Source: Enoplosus armatus
Taxonomy: Eukaryota > Chordata > Actinopteri > Centrarchiformes > Enoplosidae
Length of the DNA stretch: 64,000 nucleotides
Direction: 5' to 3'
NCBI RefSeq assembly: GCF_043641665.1
Contig: NC_092200.1
Span: 2,227,694-2,291,693, forward strand
Part shown: positions 22,318 to 32,995 of the stretch, piece by piece
Layout of the letters: every line of letters starts with the position of its first letter
Position numbering within the stretch: the first letter of the stretch is position 1
Program-made: the position numbers and the translations under genes
The notes under the pieces: generated by a model
What the model was told of the DNA's origin: nothing
What the model saw: only the letters and a program-made list of their open reading frames with translations
The model's database searches: none

Positions 22318-23769
22318 AAATGGTGACATCTGCTGGCAGAGAGCAGCTCCAGCAGGAGCTACAGGACATGAACGCTGGTGAAAACAACTGCTTCAACACT
22401 GATTTCTGTGGGGAAAAGCTCCGCAGGTTGACTGTATGTGTCTGTGTTGATCATGTAATGTGAAAACTGAACCTCCTTTGGCCTGAAAACACGATGTATT
22501 TACATCGGATTATTTTCATGTGTGTACTTCCAATCGTTTTATAGACACGATTAATGCATATAAAATCTAGAATCTGCATTTTTAACAGTTTTTTCTTTTA
22601 CATCAAACATCATATACAAACTGAAATATTAAGATACTGACTTTCCACCAAAATGCAGACAGAATCTGTTGTAGTCAGTTGAGAAACTTCAGTAAAACCT
22701 TGAACCCAGACTTTGTTCGGTTTTTAACTTCTTAATTTAAAATGAAGAAACAAAGGCAGCAGCAGACTCCAGAGGACATAACATACTGTTTGTGTTTCAT
22801 CTATAATGAACTGCTTATTATACTTCGCCTGTAATACAAATCTGCATGGCTGCTTTAAGAGAGTATAATATACCCTGTGTAGAGTTCACCAGTGGTGCAG
22901 CACAAAGATCATACATGAATACGTCTATTGTCACGGCTGTGTACAAACCACTGACTCAACAAGTAAACATGCATCTGTAGTTCTTATTAGAGGCATCACT
23001 AAGATTGACTGTATTTCACAATAAAAGACAGCTGAATGAAACTTCAGCGGAATCACATTTTATTGCAGAATTAAGGTGAATTAGTTTCCAACAAGTGCTC
23101 GCTCACCTGAAGTCCTCAGAATCAGCATCAGAGCATTTACAGAGAGACTGAACAGTGTTTGTCCACCCTCCTGCAGGAGCGGACTAAACCATGTGCACCT
23201 TTGTGCACTGAAATATACTCAGGAAACAGCAACAGTGACATCCATCTACTTTATGAGTCAAATTATTCTTGGTTGGCATCTTTTGGGAATTCCAGGAGAG
23301 TTTTTTTAAAACAGGAAACCACTGAGGAAAATCCCACCCTCACCCTATAAACTCTGACAGATATCAGGTAGATTCAAAGTTTCCAGGCGTTAGTTTGTGT
23401 CCTATCAGTGTTTCATCTGTGACTGGTTTCCTTTTAGGAAAGGGTTGTGCTTTCCTGCAGGAAGTCCTGGCTGTGAATTGTGTTCCTAATGTCCACTGAT
23501 GTCTGGGTCATTTCATTTACTGTATTTCCACCCAGAGAGCCGACGGGCAGCAACACAGAGACACATAAAGGGCGTACGGACACAAATACAGAGACGCACC
23601 CTGATTCGATCACAACTCATGCAGAGATGAGGCTGACGAGCGGGGCAGGGTGTGGCTGTGAAAACACATGAGCTGACGAGATAAAAGCGGAAACCCCTTC
23701 AGCCACCAGCTGCTCCAAGAAGCAGGCTCACTCATCTTTCTCTGCAGGTCTTTTCACATCATATTCCAG

Positions 23770-24030
23770 TTAATCCAGAAAACTCTGAATCTGCTTCTTG
23801 GAATATTCCTCCTCCTCCTCCGTAATCATTCCTGGTTTCTCCTTCGCTGATTTCAGCTCTTCCAGTTTCTGTTTTTATTCAACAAAACAGGTCACAGTGT
23901 CGAGTTTCTGCAGCGTCAGCAGCAAGACATCCACAATAGCTGCCACTGACACTTCTTCATTTGTTCAAGCTGCACAACACAACTTCACAGACTGGAACAG
24001 AGAGACGTGAAACTCTTCAAACTCAAATAC
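23770..24030 (-). pseudogene. Decayed reading frame, unidentified
   Basis: One minus-strand frame reads protein-like for about 85 codons, interrupted by a TGA and a TAA. The parts are EEFHVSLFQSVKLCCAA, then NEEVSVAAIVDVLLLTLQKL, then KLEELKSAKEKPGMITEEEE followed by a TAA. A charged, coiled-coil-like C-terminal part after stops suggests an old gene or retrocopy fragment. The family is not recognised, and chance cannot be excluded. Confidence 0.25.
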
Positions 24031-24271
24031 TCAAACATCAATAAGGGAGTTAGAGCTGAAACGAGGAGTAGACTAATTGATGGTTCTGATGATTCCAGTT
24101 CCCAGATGTGGGAATTCGCTCAGGCGTGTGTGTTCTTTGAGTCTAGGCAGCAGCAAAATGTATAGACTCATCATGTGTGCAGAGGTCACATCCTGTTGTT
24201 GAGGTTGAGAAAACAACTGTCGCACTTCCTCATATAGCTCCACACAGAGTTCACTGTTGAATGTGACACGT

Positions 24272-24276
24272 ATATA

Positions 24277-24311
<35 letters not shown>

Positions 24312-24312
24312 C
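24272..24312. repeat. TA microsatellite
   Basis: An almost pure (TA)n run broken by one TG, adjacent to a family A copy at 24395-24525. Confidence 0.85.
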
Positions 24313-25674
24313 TGTTGAGTATAAAAATAAACCCCGCCTTTACCAGCTGCAACATTAAAGTAATTTACACATTAATTCATCAATAATTATAACTCAGTAA
24401 CATAATATACATTATTCTGAAATGGGCCATTCTGCAAAATGTACGTTTTGTACTTTAAGTGAATTTTGATGCAAATATATTTGTACTTTTACTTAAGTAA
24501 AAGATCTGAGTACTTCTTCCACTTCTCTAATAACAGACGTGAATGCTGCTGAAGTTACTAGAAGAGTATTTGTGTCTTTGTCCTGAATATTCCTGTTTAA
24601 TCTCATTTCCTCTCCGCCTGGTTTTGATTTATCTTCGTACCACTGATGTAATGTTTCTGCAGACAGAGCGGAGGACACGATGTAACTCTCCTCTGCCGTT
24701 TGAAATTTTCAGGGGTGAACTAAGTTTATGTGGCTTAACCCTGCTCCGTTTGAAAACTTGACTTGAACTTCTTCAGTTGTGGGTGACTTGAGAGAAGCCA
24801 AGTCAGCTGTTTCCTAACTGAAGTGGCTTCAGCGACAGTATTTCAAACAGTCACTGACTCGACAAAGAGGAACAAAAAGCACACAGCATGTGTTTGTGTG
24901 AGCGTTCTTGTTCCTGTTAAGATGTTTGAAAGTGGACTGAGTTCCTCAAATCTTCTTAAACACTGAGAAAATATTCAGTTGTACCTGCCAGATACTGTGT
25001 GTGGGTACATGCTGCCAAAGTAGTGAAAGTATCTCAGAATCATCATTCTGTGAAAAGCACATACAGTACTCCCCACAACACAGTGGGTAACAACATCATG
25101 AACTTTTACTGTTAATATGTTCTGAATCACAGCATATTTTGAGTTTCCATCGGGGGGAAATTGTTACAGATGTTTTTCACTTTTTCCAGTTTCAGGGCAA
25201 CAAACGATGTGACTTTTATTTCATTTTCAGCCTCTGTGAAACTAGATGGTACACATATACATCAGACATGACAACTATTGTGAATTTCATCACTAGGAAA
25301 GACACTGACTGCACTTGAAAACTTCAGGTGGATGTTGAAGAAGCAGGTCGGTAAGCAGGAGTAAGTGCAAAAAAAGTGGCATTTATTAACAAATATATTA
25401 ATGAAACACAGGCAGAAAAGCAACAAAGATAACTTCAAAAAGAAGGAGAAAATAAACAGCTAAAACCTGCAACCGCAATAACTTTTAGCCTTCATTTGCT
25501 TACATTTTGCCTAATTGGCCCCAAAAGTAAGCTGAATTAGCTATCAGCAGTTCCTGTTTGTAACGCACCCGTGGATGTACAGACTACTTTCACTGTATTA
25601 CTTTGATACTGAGGAAAACTTAAAAACATGACGATTCTCAGGCAAGTTCTGATTCTTTTTCTGATTTCTATGTA

Positions 25675-25745
25675 ATGCTAGCAGCCCTGTGAGGCTGTAC
25701 TTTGGCACTGCTTTTAGCTAACATGCTGATGTTAAGAGGTTTTAA
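25675..25745. repeat. Fragment of a GTTAGCATGCTAACA-type fish repeat
   Basis: GCAGCCCTGTGAGGCTGTAC followed by TTTAGCTAACATGCTGATGT matches part of the repeat family at 63835-64000. Non-coding. Confidence 0.5.
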
Positions 25746-27328
25746 GGGCTGGTAGCTCCAGTCTTCCCCTCAAATTATCACAATTCTATTCTATGTCTTC
25801 CTGGTTTCGGTGGATTACACTCTCTGACCTGCAGAAGTGTTTTCATAACCCCCTCTGGTGAATGTTTAACCTGACATAGTTAAACAACTCCGCATAAACA
25901 AGACCAACAGGTGGATCAAAGGTCAGAGACGTATGTCTGAAGTTTATTCTGGAGCCCAAATTATCATCATATTGTATCATTAATGTGGCCACTATAATCA
26001 GAGAAGACATTAAACTGCTTGTCAGGTGAAACGCTGAGAGAGACGGTACACAGGGAGCGTTCACTGTGGAAAGATTGTGTTTCCAACTGTTAGGTTGAAG
26101 TCACCGCTTCCCGCTAAAGACATTGGTATTTTCTCCACTCACTGCTGCAGCGGCTCTATCATTGCTCCTTTACGGCTCAGTTTTCTTCTGGAATAATCTT
26201 GTGTCATGATAAGGGCTACAGAAGAAAACCTGCCTCAGGTCCACCTTACATACAAGTTATACTGAGGCCCAGCCATTAAAATAAGACATGTTATTGTGCA
26301 ACTACATTGAGAGTCCAAAGGGGCTTCACACAAGACTTCAGATAAACTATTTACTGGAAGAAGTTTGGAGAAACTTGAAGAACCCACTCCTCAGTTCAAG
26401 TTCTGAAAAGCAACTACACCAATGAGAAAAGTTTACTGTAATCAATTAAAGGCAGTTATCATCAAATTGTGGTGCCAATTTGCTGTTGACATATAGTAAA
26501 AAAAACTGGTATTTTCTGGCAGAATGAAGAAAAGCAAAGCTGGTAACTTCTCAAATAAAGTTTGAGGTTTTCTTGCAGACGATGGGAGATATTGGGGAAA
26601 AAAATGTATAACTGCACGCTGACTTGAAGATATACCGTCCACAGAATGGACAAGCTGATTAAAGTACATAAAAAGGGAAAATGTACCTACATATTGAACT
26701 GATAGACTAAAATATGTGTATAATAAAAATGGCACTCACATATTACAAATAATCTTTCACCTATGAAGTGAATTTGTAAGTAAATGAAGTGTTTTATCTC
26801 TGCGACTACATTCGTGAAGCAGTTCTGATGTACTGAACCACATCGTTGAGCTGTCGCGCACCAAAGGATGAGACCACTACAACATGTGTGATCACTTAGT
26901 TTTATTGCCAACTTAAGAGATCTCAACTCTTCCCGCACATCAAATGCTAACACATACTAACAAAGAACAGTTAACCAAAGGTTAGAATAACAAATGATTC
27001 AGAGTGACATATTAGCAATGAACTAAAAGGTTTACCAAGATTTAGAACTACATACAGAAGCATATTACTGCAATACAGAATTCCCCTTTTTAAAAAGCTG
27101 AACGTCTATGAATCAACCCTCGTCTGACTGTCGGGCACAGAGGAGCTGCTGCGATGCCACCACCGCGTCCTCTCACATGTCACACACGACTGACAGTTAC
27201 AGTGGCGACAGCATCAGAGATTCAATAAAATGACTCGTCATGAAAAAGCAGCCACACTCTCTCTCTCCGTCTCTGGTCAGACTCTCGTGTTTCCTCGTCT
27301 CCCTCCTCTGCTCTGCGCTGGACCTCCG

Positions 27329-28526
27329 TCACTCCTCAGCTGGAGTGGCCATCTTGACGAGGCTGCTCTTGTCGAACCTGAAGAGCCTCCAGCCTTCCTC
27401 CTGAGAGAGGTCCTCGGCGCCGCGCCGCTTGTAGAACTGGACGGACGGCTCGTTGTTCTCCGCGACAACGAACATCATGCCGGTGCAGCGCGTCTTCATC
27501 GCCAGCTGGAAGAAGGACGAGAGTAAAAAGTTTCATTTTGCGCTGCCATAAAAAGTTAGGGAGAGGCTTTCAGTCTGTAGAATGGGTCAAGCTCTAAAAC
27601 ATTAAATCCTACACTTCCCACAATGCAGTGTTAATGTTAATAGACCCTTACTGCCCACAGCTTTCACACTCCACAACTCCAGTTAAACATAAATATAAAA
27701 GAAACCGGATAAAATAAGTATAAATATACAGAAAGATCCTTTAAGTGACCTCTTTCATTGCAGGACGGCGGTAGAACACATTATTGACAGGTGATTTACA
27801 GCTTCATCAAATAAATTTTCTGCTTATTAATACACTTGGATGATTTGCCAACAGCGAATGTAAATACAAACCTTCACCCTAGAATGACTTTTCTTATCTT
27901 ATTTGTGCTTTTACCCATGTTAGATTTTACTAGCGCTTCATTTTCTCTCCCAAGAATAATGTCCGATACACATCGGTTGTGTTTGAAATGTACCAACTCT
28001 TTTCCACATGAACAAAGCCACAAGATAAACTCTACTGATCCATCACTGGGAGGTTGAACTGTCTCGACATATTCTTTTATGTTTAGATTTTATATCATTT
28101 TGCTATGCACAAAGATGACGTGCCCATTTTTATGTCACCTGCTCAGCTCTGATTGGCCAGTTGTTTCTGTAACCAGGGGAAACACCTGACACAACACCAC
28201 ATCTGTGTATTTTATAAATGATTCTGCCGTGCTTCAGTAAACACACTCACATCACTGAGGTGCCGCAGGAGCTCCGACCCAATGCCCAGCCCTGGAAAAA
28301 GAAAACAAAGACAGCCCATAAATAAAGATGCAGCTAAGAAGCAACTGAATGTGGAGTGGACTAGATGCGTTGCTGTTTTTACCTCTGTGTTCCTCCATCA
28401 CGTAGAAATCCTCCAGGTAGAGCTGTTTGCCAACCCAGGGGTCGTAAGTGAAGTAGTACATGGCAAAACCCACCACCTTGGGATCTGGAGAGACAACGAG
28501 GAAATAGTTGAGTATCTGCTGCTGTA

Positions 28527-28584
<58 letters not shown>

Positions 28585-30880
28585 TATCTTTTTGTGCATT
28601 GTATTTAGTATTATTATTATACCTCCATACCTATATTTATATTATGTACAGTACACAAGCTAGCCGTGTTTAGCTCAGTATGACTCTTAACGGGTCTCTA
28701 TACTACCTCAACACGGGTTCATATATGCACATATATGTTTGCACAAATATTTGGAGCAATGCACAAGTCATGTACATGCCACGCGGTATTGTAATGTGGA
28801 GTATTTAATGTATTTGGCTTTTGAATTTTGTAGTTCATATATTTAATTTAAAAGACTTTTTTTAATCCATCTCCCACCTCTTTAACAGACTTCTCGTGCT
28901 GCTTGGACACGTGACTGCTAACACGAAGGGCCGAGTAAACAAATTATAATCCAGCTTTTAAGTATCAGTGAGTTAAATTAGATTTCTGACGCAATTTGAA
29001 GCCATATGTCAAGTTACTAAATTAAGCGTGATGTATACATTAGATCTGTGTCTGAGCTTGTTTACAAAGCCTGAACACCGGCAGCTGCAGCTGTTATGAT
29101 GATGCATACAGTTATTATACAAAAACAGGAAGCACATACTGTGTGTGTGTAACCTTTATGTAAACATCAGCCAGTCTGAGCAGATGGTGGAAACAATGCC
29201 GTCATAAGCTCAAACTTAGAAATGTTATGCTGGGAGATGAGATCATTAAAGAAACTCAGGTTGGGCACTTTGATAGCGGTGAAGATGTAAACATCCAAAA
29301 CTATGTATGTGCAGACAGAGAACACGTGGCAGCAACCTGCAACACTGACTGTCTGCCTTAAAACCTGGCACCTGCCTTAAGACTTAAAACTGCGTACTTG
29401 TGAACAACATTTGAATCGCTTTATCGGGTAACCTGTTTGAACCTGATGACCCTGTTTGTGTCACTTGATCTTGAACAGGTTTCTGGTGAAGGAAGCAGCA
29501 CCAGGCTGCATTGATTAGTGTGTTTTTCTTCTCTTATTTTTTTTCGCACCATCACTGCTGTTCTCTCCTTGGATTTCAGCGATGATGCAATGATAAAACG
29601 GGGTGTCACCGAATCCATCCTCAAGGAGTTCTGCAAGGAAATAAAATCTCTAAGCGCAAGACAAAGAATACTGATAATTTGTGCATATAGATACATGGAA
29701 GTAACGTAAAAGCTTACCTTTTTCAGTCAGTGTCACCTGGTGCTCCATCTCTTCGTATTTTGCAAGTTCCTGGGACATGAAAGGCGGACACAACATGTTC
29801 TGTTTAGTGCTAAAAAGATTGGTTGTTTGACACAAGCACACAACTGATACTGAAGCTGAAACTAATACATAAACACACATGTTTGATACGGACCCCTTGT
29901 TAAATGTGTAAACGGTGTACTAAACGGGACATTTTACACTTGGTTACTTTTAGCAATTAAAAGAAGTGCTTATAGTTTTCTGTCAAATACATTGATTACC
30001 ACAAAAAAAAATTCTACTCTACTCATCAGCTGGTATATAAGCAGATTCAGATATATGTGTGACAAGATAATAAGATAATATTAGTTGATATATCATAAAA
30101 AATTCTTCCAAACTGATTATTTGTTGAAGGAAAAATGCCAAAGATTCACTGGCTCCAGCTTCTCAAATGATTTCCTGCTTGTCTTTAATTTATAATCATT
30201 GTACATTGAATACATTTGGTTTTGGACTGTTGGTCAGACAAAGTAAGGGATTTAAAAAGTGTCCTCTTGGGGTCTGGAAAACTGTGATGGGCATTCTTTT
30301 ACTTTTTTTTTAAATATCTTATAGACTAAATAAATACTCGATAGCCCGAAAATAATAATTAGTTGCAGCCCTAGTTGGGTTAGTCAGGTGGCATGAACAC
30401 AACCATAATAACAATTCATCAGGGTCAACCTTGATAAGAACATAAGCTGGACGTAACACTGACCATATTTGGAGAACCGGCAGTCAAACCGGATATGAGT
30501 CGTCTGGCTGTAAACAAAGGCCACCGACACTAATCTCACACTCGGACATCCTCCGGACATTTTCTACCGACCACTTTATCACCATTTAGACGGCGTAACT
30601 CATCGGTTAAGGCGCCGTCTGACTTCGACAATGTCGTCGGTACTAGAGTCTCAGGTCATGGACAGGTCAAGGCTAACTAACAGTTTAGCCAACAATCAGC
30701 TAGCTAGTTGACCTCAGTTCCAGCCGGGGACGCAGTCATGTTTAATTCATATATTATAATATACATTTAAAGGAGTTTCTGACCACATTTGTGGTCTGTC
30801 CTGGTCTTGGGGCCTACCTTCACCAGTCGTAATATATCAGACACGTCCCTGGGTTCAGCTTTTCGTAATTTATACTCCAT
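27329..30880 (-). CDS. sat1: Spermidine/spermine N1-acetyltransferase (diamine acetyltransferase 1)
   Basis: SSAT moves the acetyl group of acetyl-CoA to the N1 position of spermidine or spermine. It is the rate-limiting step of polyamine catabolism and acts in the cytosol as a homodimer. Exons on the minus strand: 30818-30880, 29718-29769, 29556-29630, 28383-28484, 28251-28291, 27329-27505. They join in phase into 169 residues, against 171 in human SAT1. The GNAT fold is plain: start [19 protein letters not shown], then [20 protein letters not shown], the acetyl-CoA loop [11 protein letters not shown] (Q/R-x-x-G-x-G/A type) and [16 protein letters not shown]. The residues follow SAT1 rather than SAT2. 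Where human SAT1 has VPKEHWTPEGHSIVGF, this protein has a shorter IQGENSNPKVVGF. A minus-strand AATAAA is at 26901-26906. It is head-to-head with acot9, about 2 kb apart, as on human Xp22. Which fish duplicate (a or b) it is cannot be told. Confidence 0.93.
28533..28582. repeat. TA microsatellite in sat1 intron 3
   Basis: A pure (TA)n run of roughly 48 bases, starting some 48 nt from the exon 4 acceptor on the intron side. Confidence 0.85.
30050..30375. repeat. Dispersed fish repeat, family B, copy in sat1 intron 1
   Basis: It contains AAAATTCTTCCAAACTGATT, AGCTTCTCAAATGATTTCCT and TTGGACTGTTGGTCAGACAAA, ending in AATAATTAGTTGCAGCCCTAG. These match the order of motifs in the copies at 35128-35370 and 38290-38560. 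Confidence 0.6.
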
Positions 30881-31022
30881 TTTCTTCTTTTACTCTTTTT
30901 TCCTCTCGTTAGAAGTCCTCTGTATGTGAAGTGAAAGATTAGATGCTTCTTCATTCGCTTCAGAGTGGCTTTTTCCCCACAGTCAGCCTCTGATCCGGAC
31001 GCGTTTGTCGAGACAAGAACAT
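30820..31022 (-). promoter_or_regulatory. Two upstream ORFs in the sat1 leader
   Basis: Upstream ORF 1 (30960-31022) encodes 20 residues (MFLSRQTRPDQRLTVGKKPL). Upstream ORF 2 (30820-30954) starts 72 nt before the main ATG in another frame, encodes 44 residues, overlaps the main start and stops at the end of exon 1. The context of its ATG is weak (C at -3), whereas the main ATG is strong (A at -3, G at +4), so leaky scanning is plausible. Both assume the leader is continuous from the TATA-like site at 31091-31096. Confidence 0.5.
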
Positions 31023-31090
31023 CCAGTAAGTATCACCCTCGGCTGGGTCGCTGCCGTTCAACTGCCTTCTCCTTTGTTTACATCGCGGCC

Positions 31091-31125
31091 TTTATACCCG
31101 GCTCGCGCTGGAATGCGATTGGTCT
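31091..31125 (-). promoter_or_regulatory. Probable sat1 promoter (TATA and CCAAT boxes)
   Basis: On the minus strand, GGGTATAAAGG at about 31089-31099 lies some 210 nt upstream of the sat1 ATG, and an ATTGG (CCAAT on the minus strand) at about 31117-31121 lies further upstream. The region has more CG dinucleotides than its surroundings. Transcription would begin near 31060. Confidence 0.45.
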
Positions 31126-31289
31126 GTCGCCACAGCGCTCAGATTTCTGACGAATCAACGACACCCTCTGGACATTTTTTTGTCCAATTGGGGCACAAAG
31201 GACGCTCACGTGAAGAGTCTGTTTTGAATCTGTCATAAGATCTTTGTTTTTGATGGCGAAGGCAGAAACCTGGAAAAGTATTTTCTTCT

Positions 31290-31750
31290 TCTTCTTTTTT
31301 TTACCAACATTCTTTTTATTGATTTTTACAACTTAACAAAAAAAAAACCCAATTACATATTAAACAAAACAAACCGATTTCCCCCCACCCCCCATATTAT
31401 TCCAGTTCTTGGTTGGGTATCAGTTCAGTGAGTTATACTATATTCTAGTTCGTTTTATAGAAAAAGAAACCAAAACACATTTCTGTTATTGGCCACTGCG
31501 GAGGGCCACCATCTACTCGACCCCAGGCACTTCCATCATATGCGTCAAGTCTGATGTTGTTGATGTTTTATTGTATAAGTAATTTTCTCTAAAGGGAGAG
31601 TTGTAGATAGCTCGGACAACCATGTGCTTACTCTTGGTCTTCTGATGTTTTTCCATGAGAGGGCTATTACTCTTTTTGCCAATAATATGCTTAAATCTAC
31701 AAATATTCGTTGATTCTTTTTAATTTTCAAATTATTTGGGTATAAAAGTA
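31290..31750 (-). mobile_element. 3' end of an L1-type LINE
   Basis: On the minus strand a frame of about 60 residues ends in the typical C-terminus of fish L1 ORF2: AKRVIALSWKNIRRPRVSTW, then LEKITYTIKHQQHQT. It is followed by an untranslated tail running into an A/C-rich stretch near 31340 (T/G-rich on the minus strand). 5'-truncated, no RT domain here. It sits between the divergent sat1 and acot9 promoters. Confidence 0.6.
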
Positions 31751-32820
31751 TTTTCTTCTTTAAATAACTCAGTGGTCCCTTTAACTGTTAAAAACAATTA
31801 ACAGGTTCTATGTGTACTCCATATAATTTAAGGTGTGTTAAACCCTAACAGGACATGTAGTTTAATACAATACAATACAATACTCCATACTAGCAACACA
31901 AGTGGAATTTTCCACCTCACAGACAGTACATTTAGGTGAGGTCAGGCTGTATCACTGTTACAACCCTATGCAATAGGATCCTATATTTAAAGGGGTATGC
32001 CAGCAATTTAGTGGTGTACCACAAAGTTAGGGGACTTGTGAGAGACTATTTCTTAAAAATAATTTTCAAAATTGATGCAGCAGAGGTCGAGGTATTCTGA
32101 CTATTAGTCCCAAATCACTGGATCCTACTTTTCCCACAATGCAGGTTTGTAATGAATTTGTAGTCTCTAAACCCAATCTGAGTTATTTTCTCAGACTGGA
32201 CAAAGCTCCTCCAGAACCACAGAGGACATTATAAAGCTGTTTTCACAGACTGAGTAAACAAACTGTGTAAAATCATTGGAGTGCCACTTTAGTAAAAAAA
32301 CATTTTGGATTGAGCAGGTTGTAAAACAATGGTCTCGCTGCTGAATAAAGTTATACATAAAAGGTCACAGCGAGCTAAAATAACTAAATCTTAAACAAAC
32401 TCTCCCAAAACGGTATTTGTCATTTGCAAATCTAAATGTTTATGAGTCAATATTAAAGGCTTTTTGGTACGATCCATCAAGTCTGCAGCTGGTCTGCAGA
32501 TGCTCTTTTACAGCAGGTAAGTTGTCCAATGATTGGAGGGGGTCTGCCTGATCAACGTCCAAAGTTCAGCTTTATTGTCATTATACAATACAGGATTGCA
32601 CAATGAAATGCAATTGTAGGCCCCCTCCCTAAGATGTTGAATGCAGGACTTTGACTTGTAGTGGAATATTTTCACAGGGTGGTATTAGTACTTTTACTTA
32701 AGTAAAGGATCTGAATACTTCTTCCACCACTGACAGATCTTGGATGCTTCAGAGGACAGTCAGTCTGCCTCAGATCCAGATCCGGAGCAGTGCCTGACAG
32801 CCTGTACTCAGGGTGGTGCG
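31750..32820. other. Intergenic stretch between sat1 and acot9
   Basis: No gene is seen. It holds a common fish repeat tail at about 32565-32625 (AGCTTTATTGTCATTATACA) and a family A end at 32670-32735 (AGTACTTTTACTTAAGTAAA, then GGATCTGAATACTTCTTCCA). Confidence 0.5.
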
Positions 32821-32832
32821 TCATGGGGCAGT

Positions 32833-32995
32833 GGGCGGGGCCGAGTACCAACCCCGGAAGCCGTCCTGTGGTCCTAACAGCCTGGCACCCTTGCACTGAT
32901 CTGAAGAGGAAATCTGTGGTTTTTCTCCTTTTTATTCAGCCTACCGGCTTTGTTTGGACCCCCGAACCTGTACCGCTGACATTCCGGACACCACA
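32833..32995 (+). promoter_or_regulatory. Probable acot9 promoter and leader
   Basis: A GC box (GGGCGGGG, 32833-32840) and an ETS-type site (CCGGAAG, 32854-32860) lie 130-160 nt before the acot9 ATG at 32996. No TATA box. GC and ETS sites without TATA are usual for nuclear genes of mitochondrial proteins. Confidence 0.5.

Larger units (their letters stand above)
21150..27328. other. Gene-poor stretch between the NLR gene and sat1
   Basis: Apart from the features listed separately (duplicated flank, LINE fragment, decayed frame, family A copy at 24395-24525, TA microsatellite at 24272-24310, repeat piece at 25675-25745) I see no supported gene. A TATA-like GATAAAAG at about 23681 with a CAG/gt-like site at 23746 could be a promoter and first exon, but no coding exon follows. 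The sat1 3' end falls at about 26.9 kb. Confidence 0.4.

Noticed and set aside
28379..28608. ORFs with long YIYIYI runs
   Set aside because: They are the (TA)n microsatellite in sat1 intron 3.
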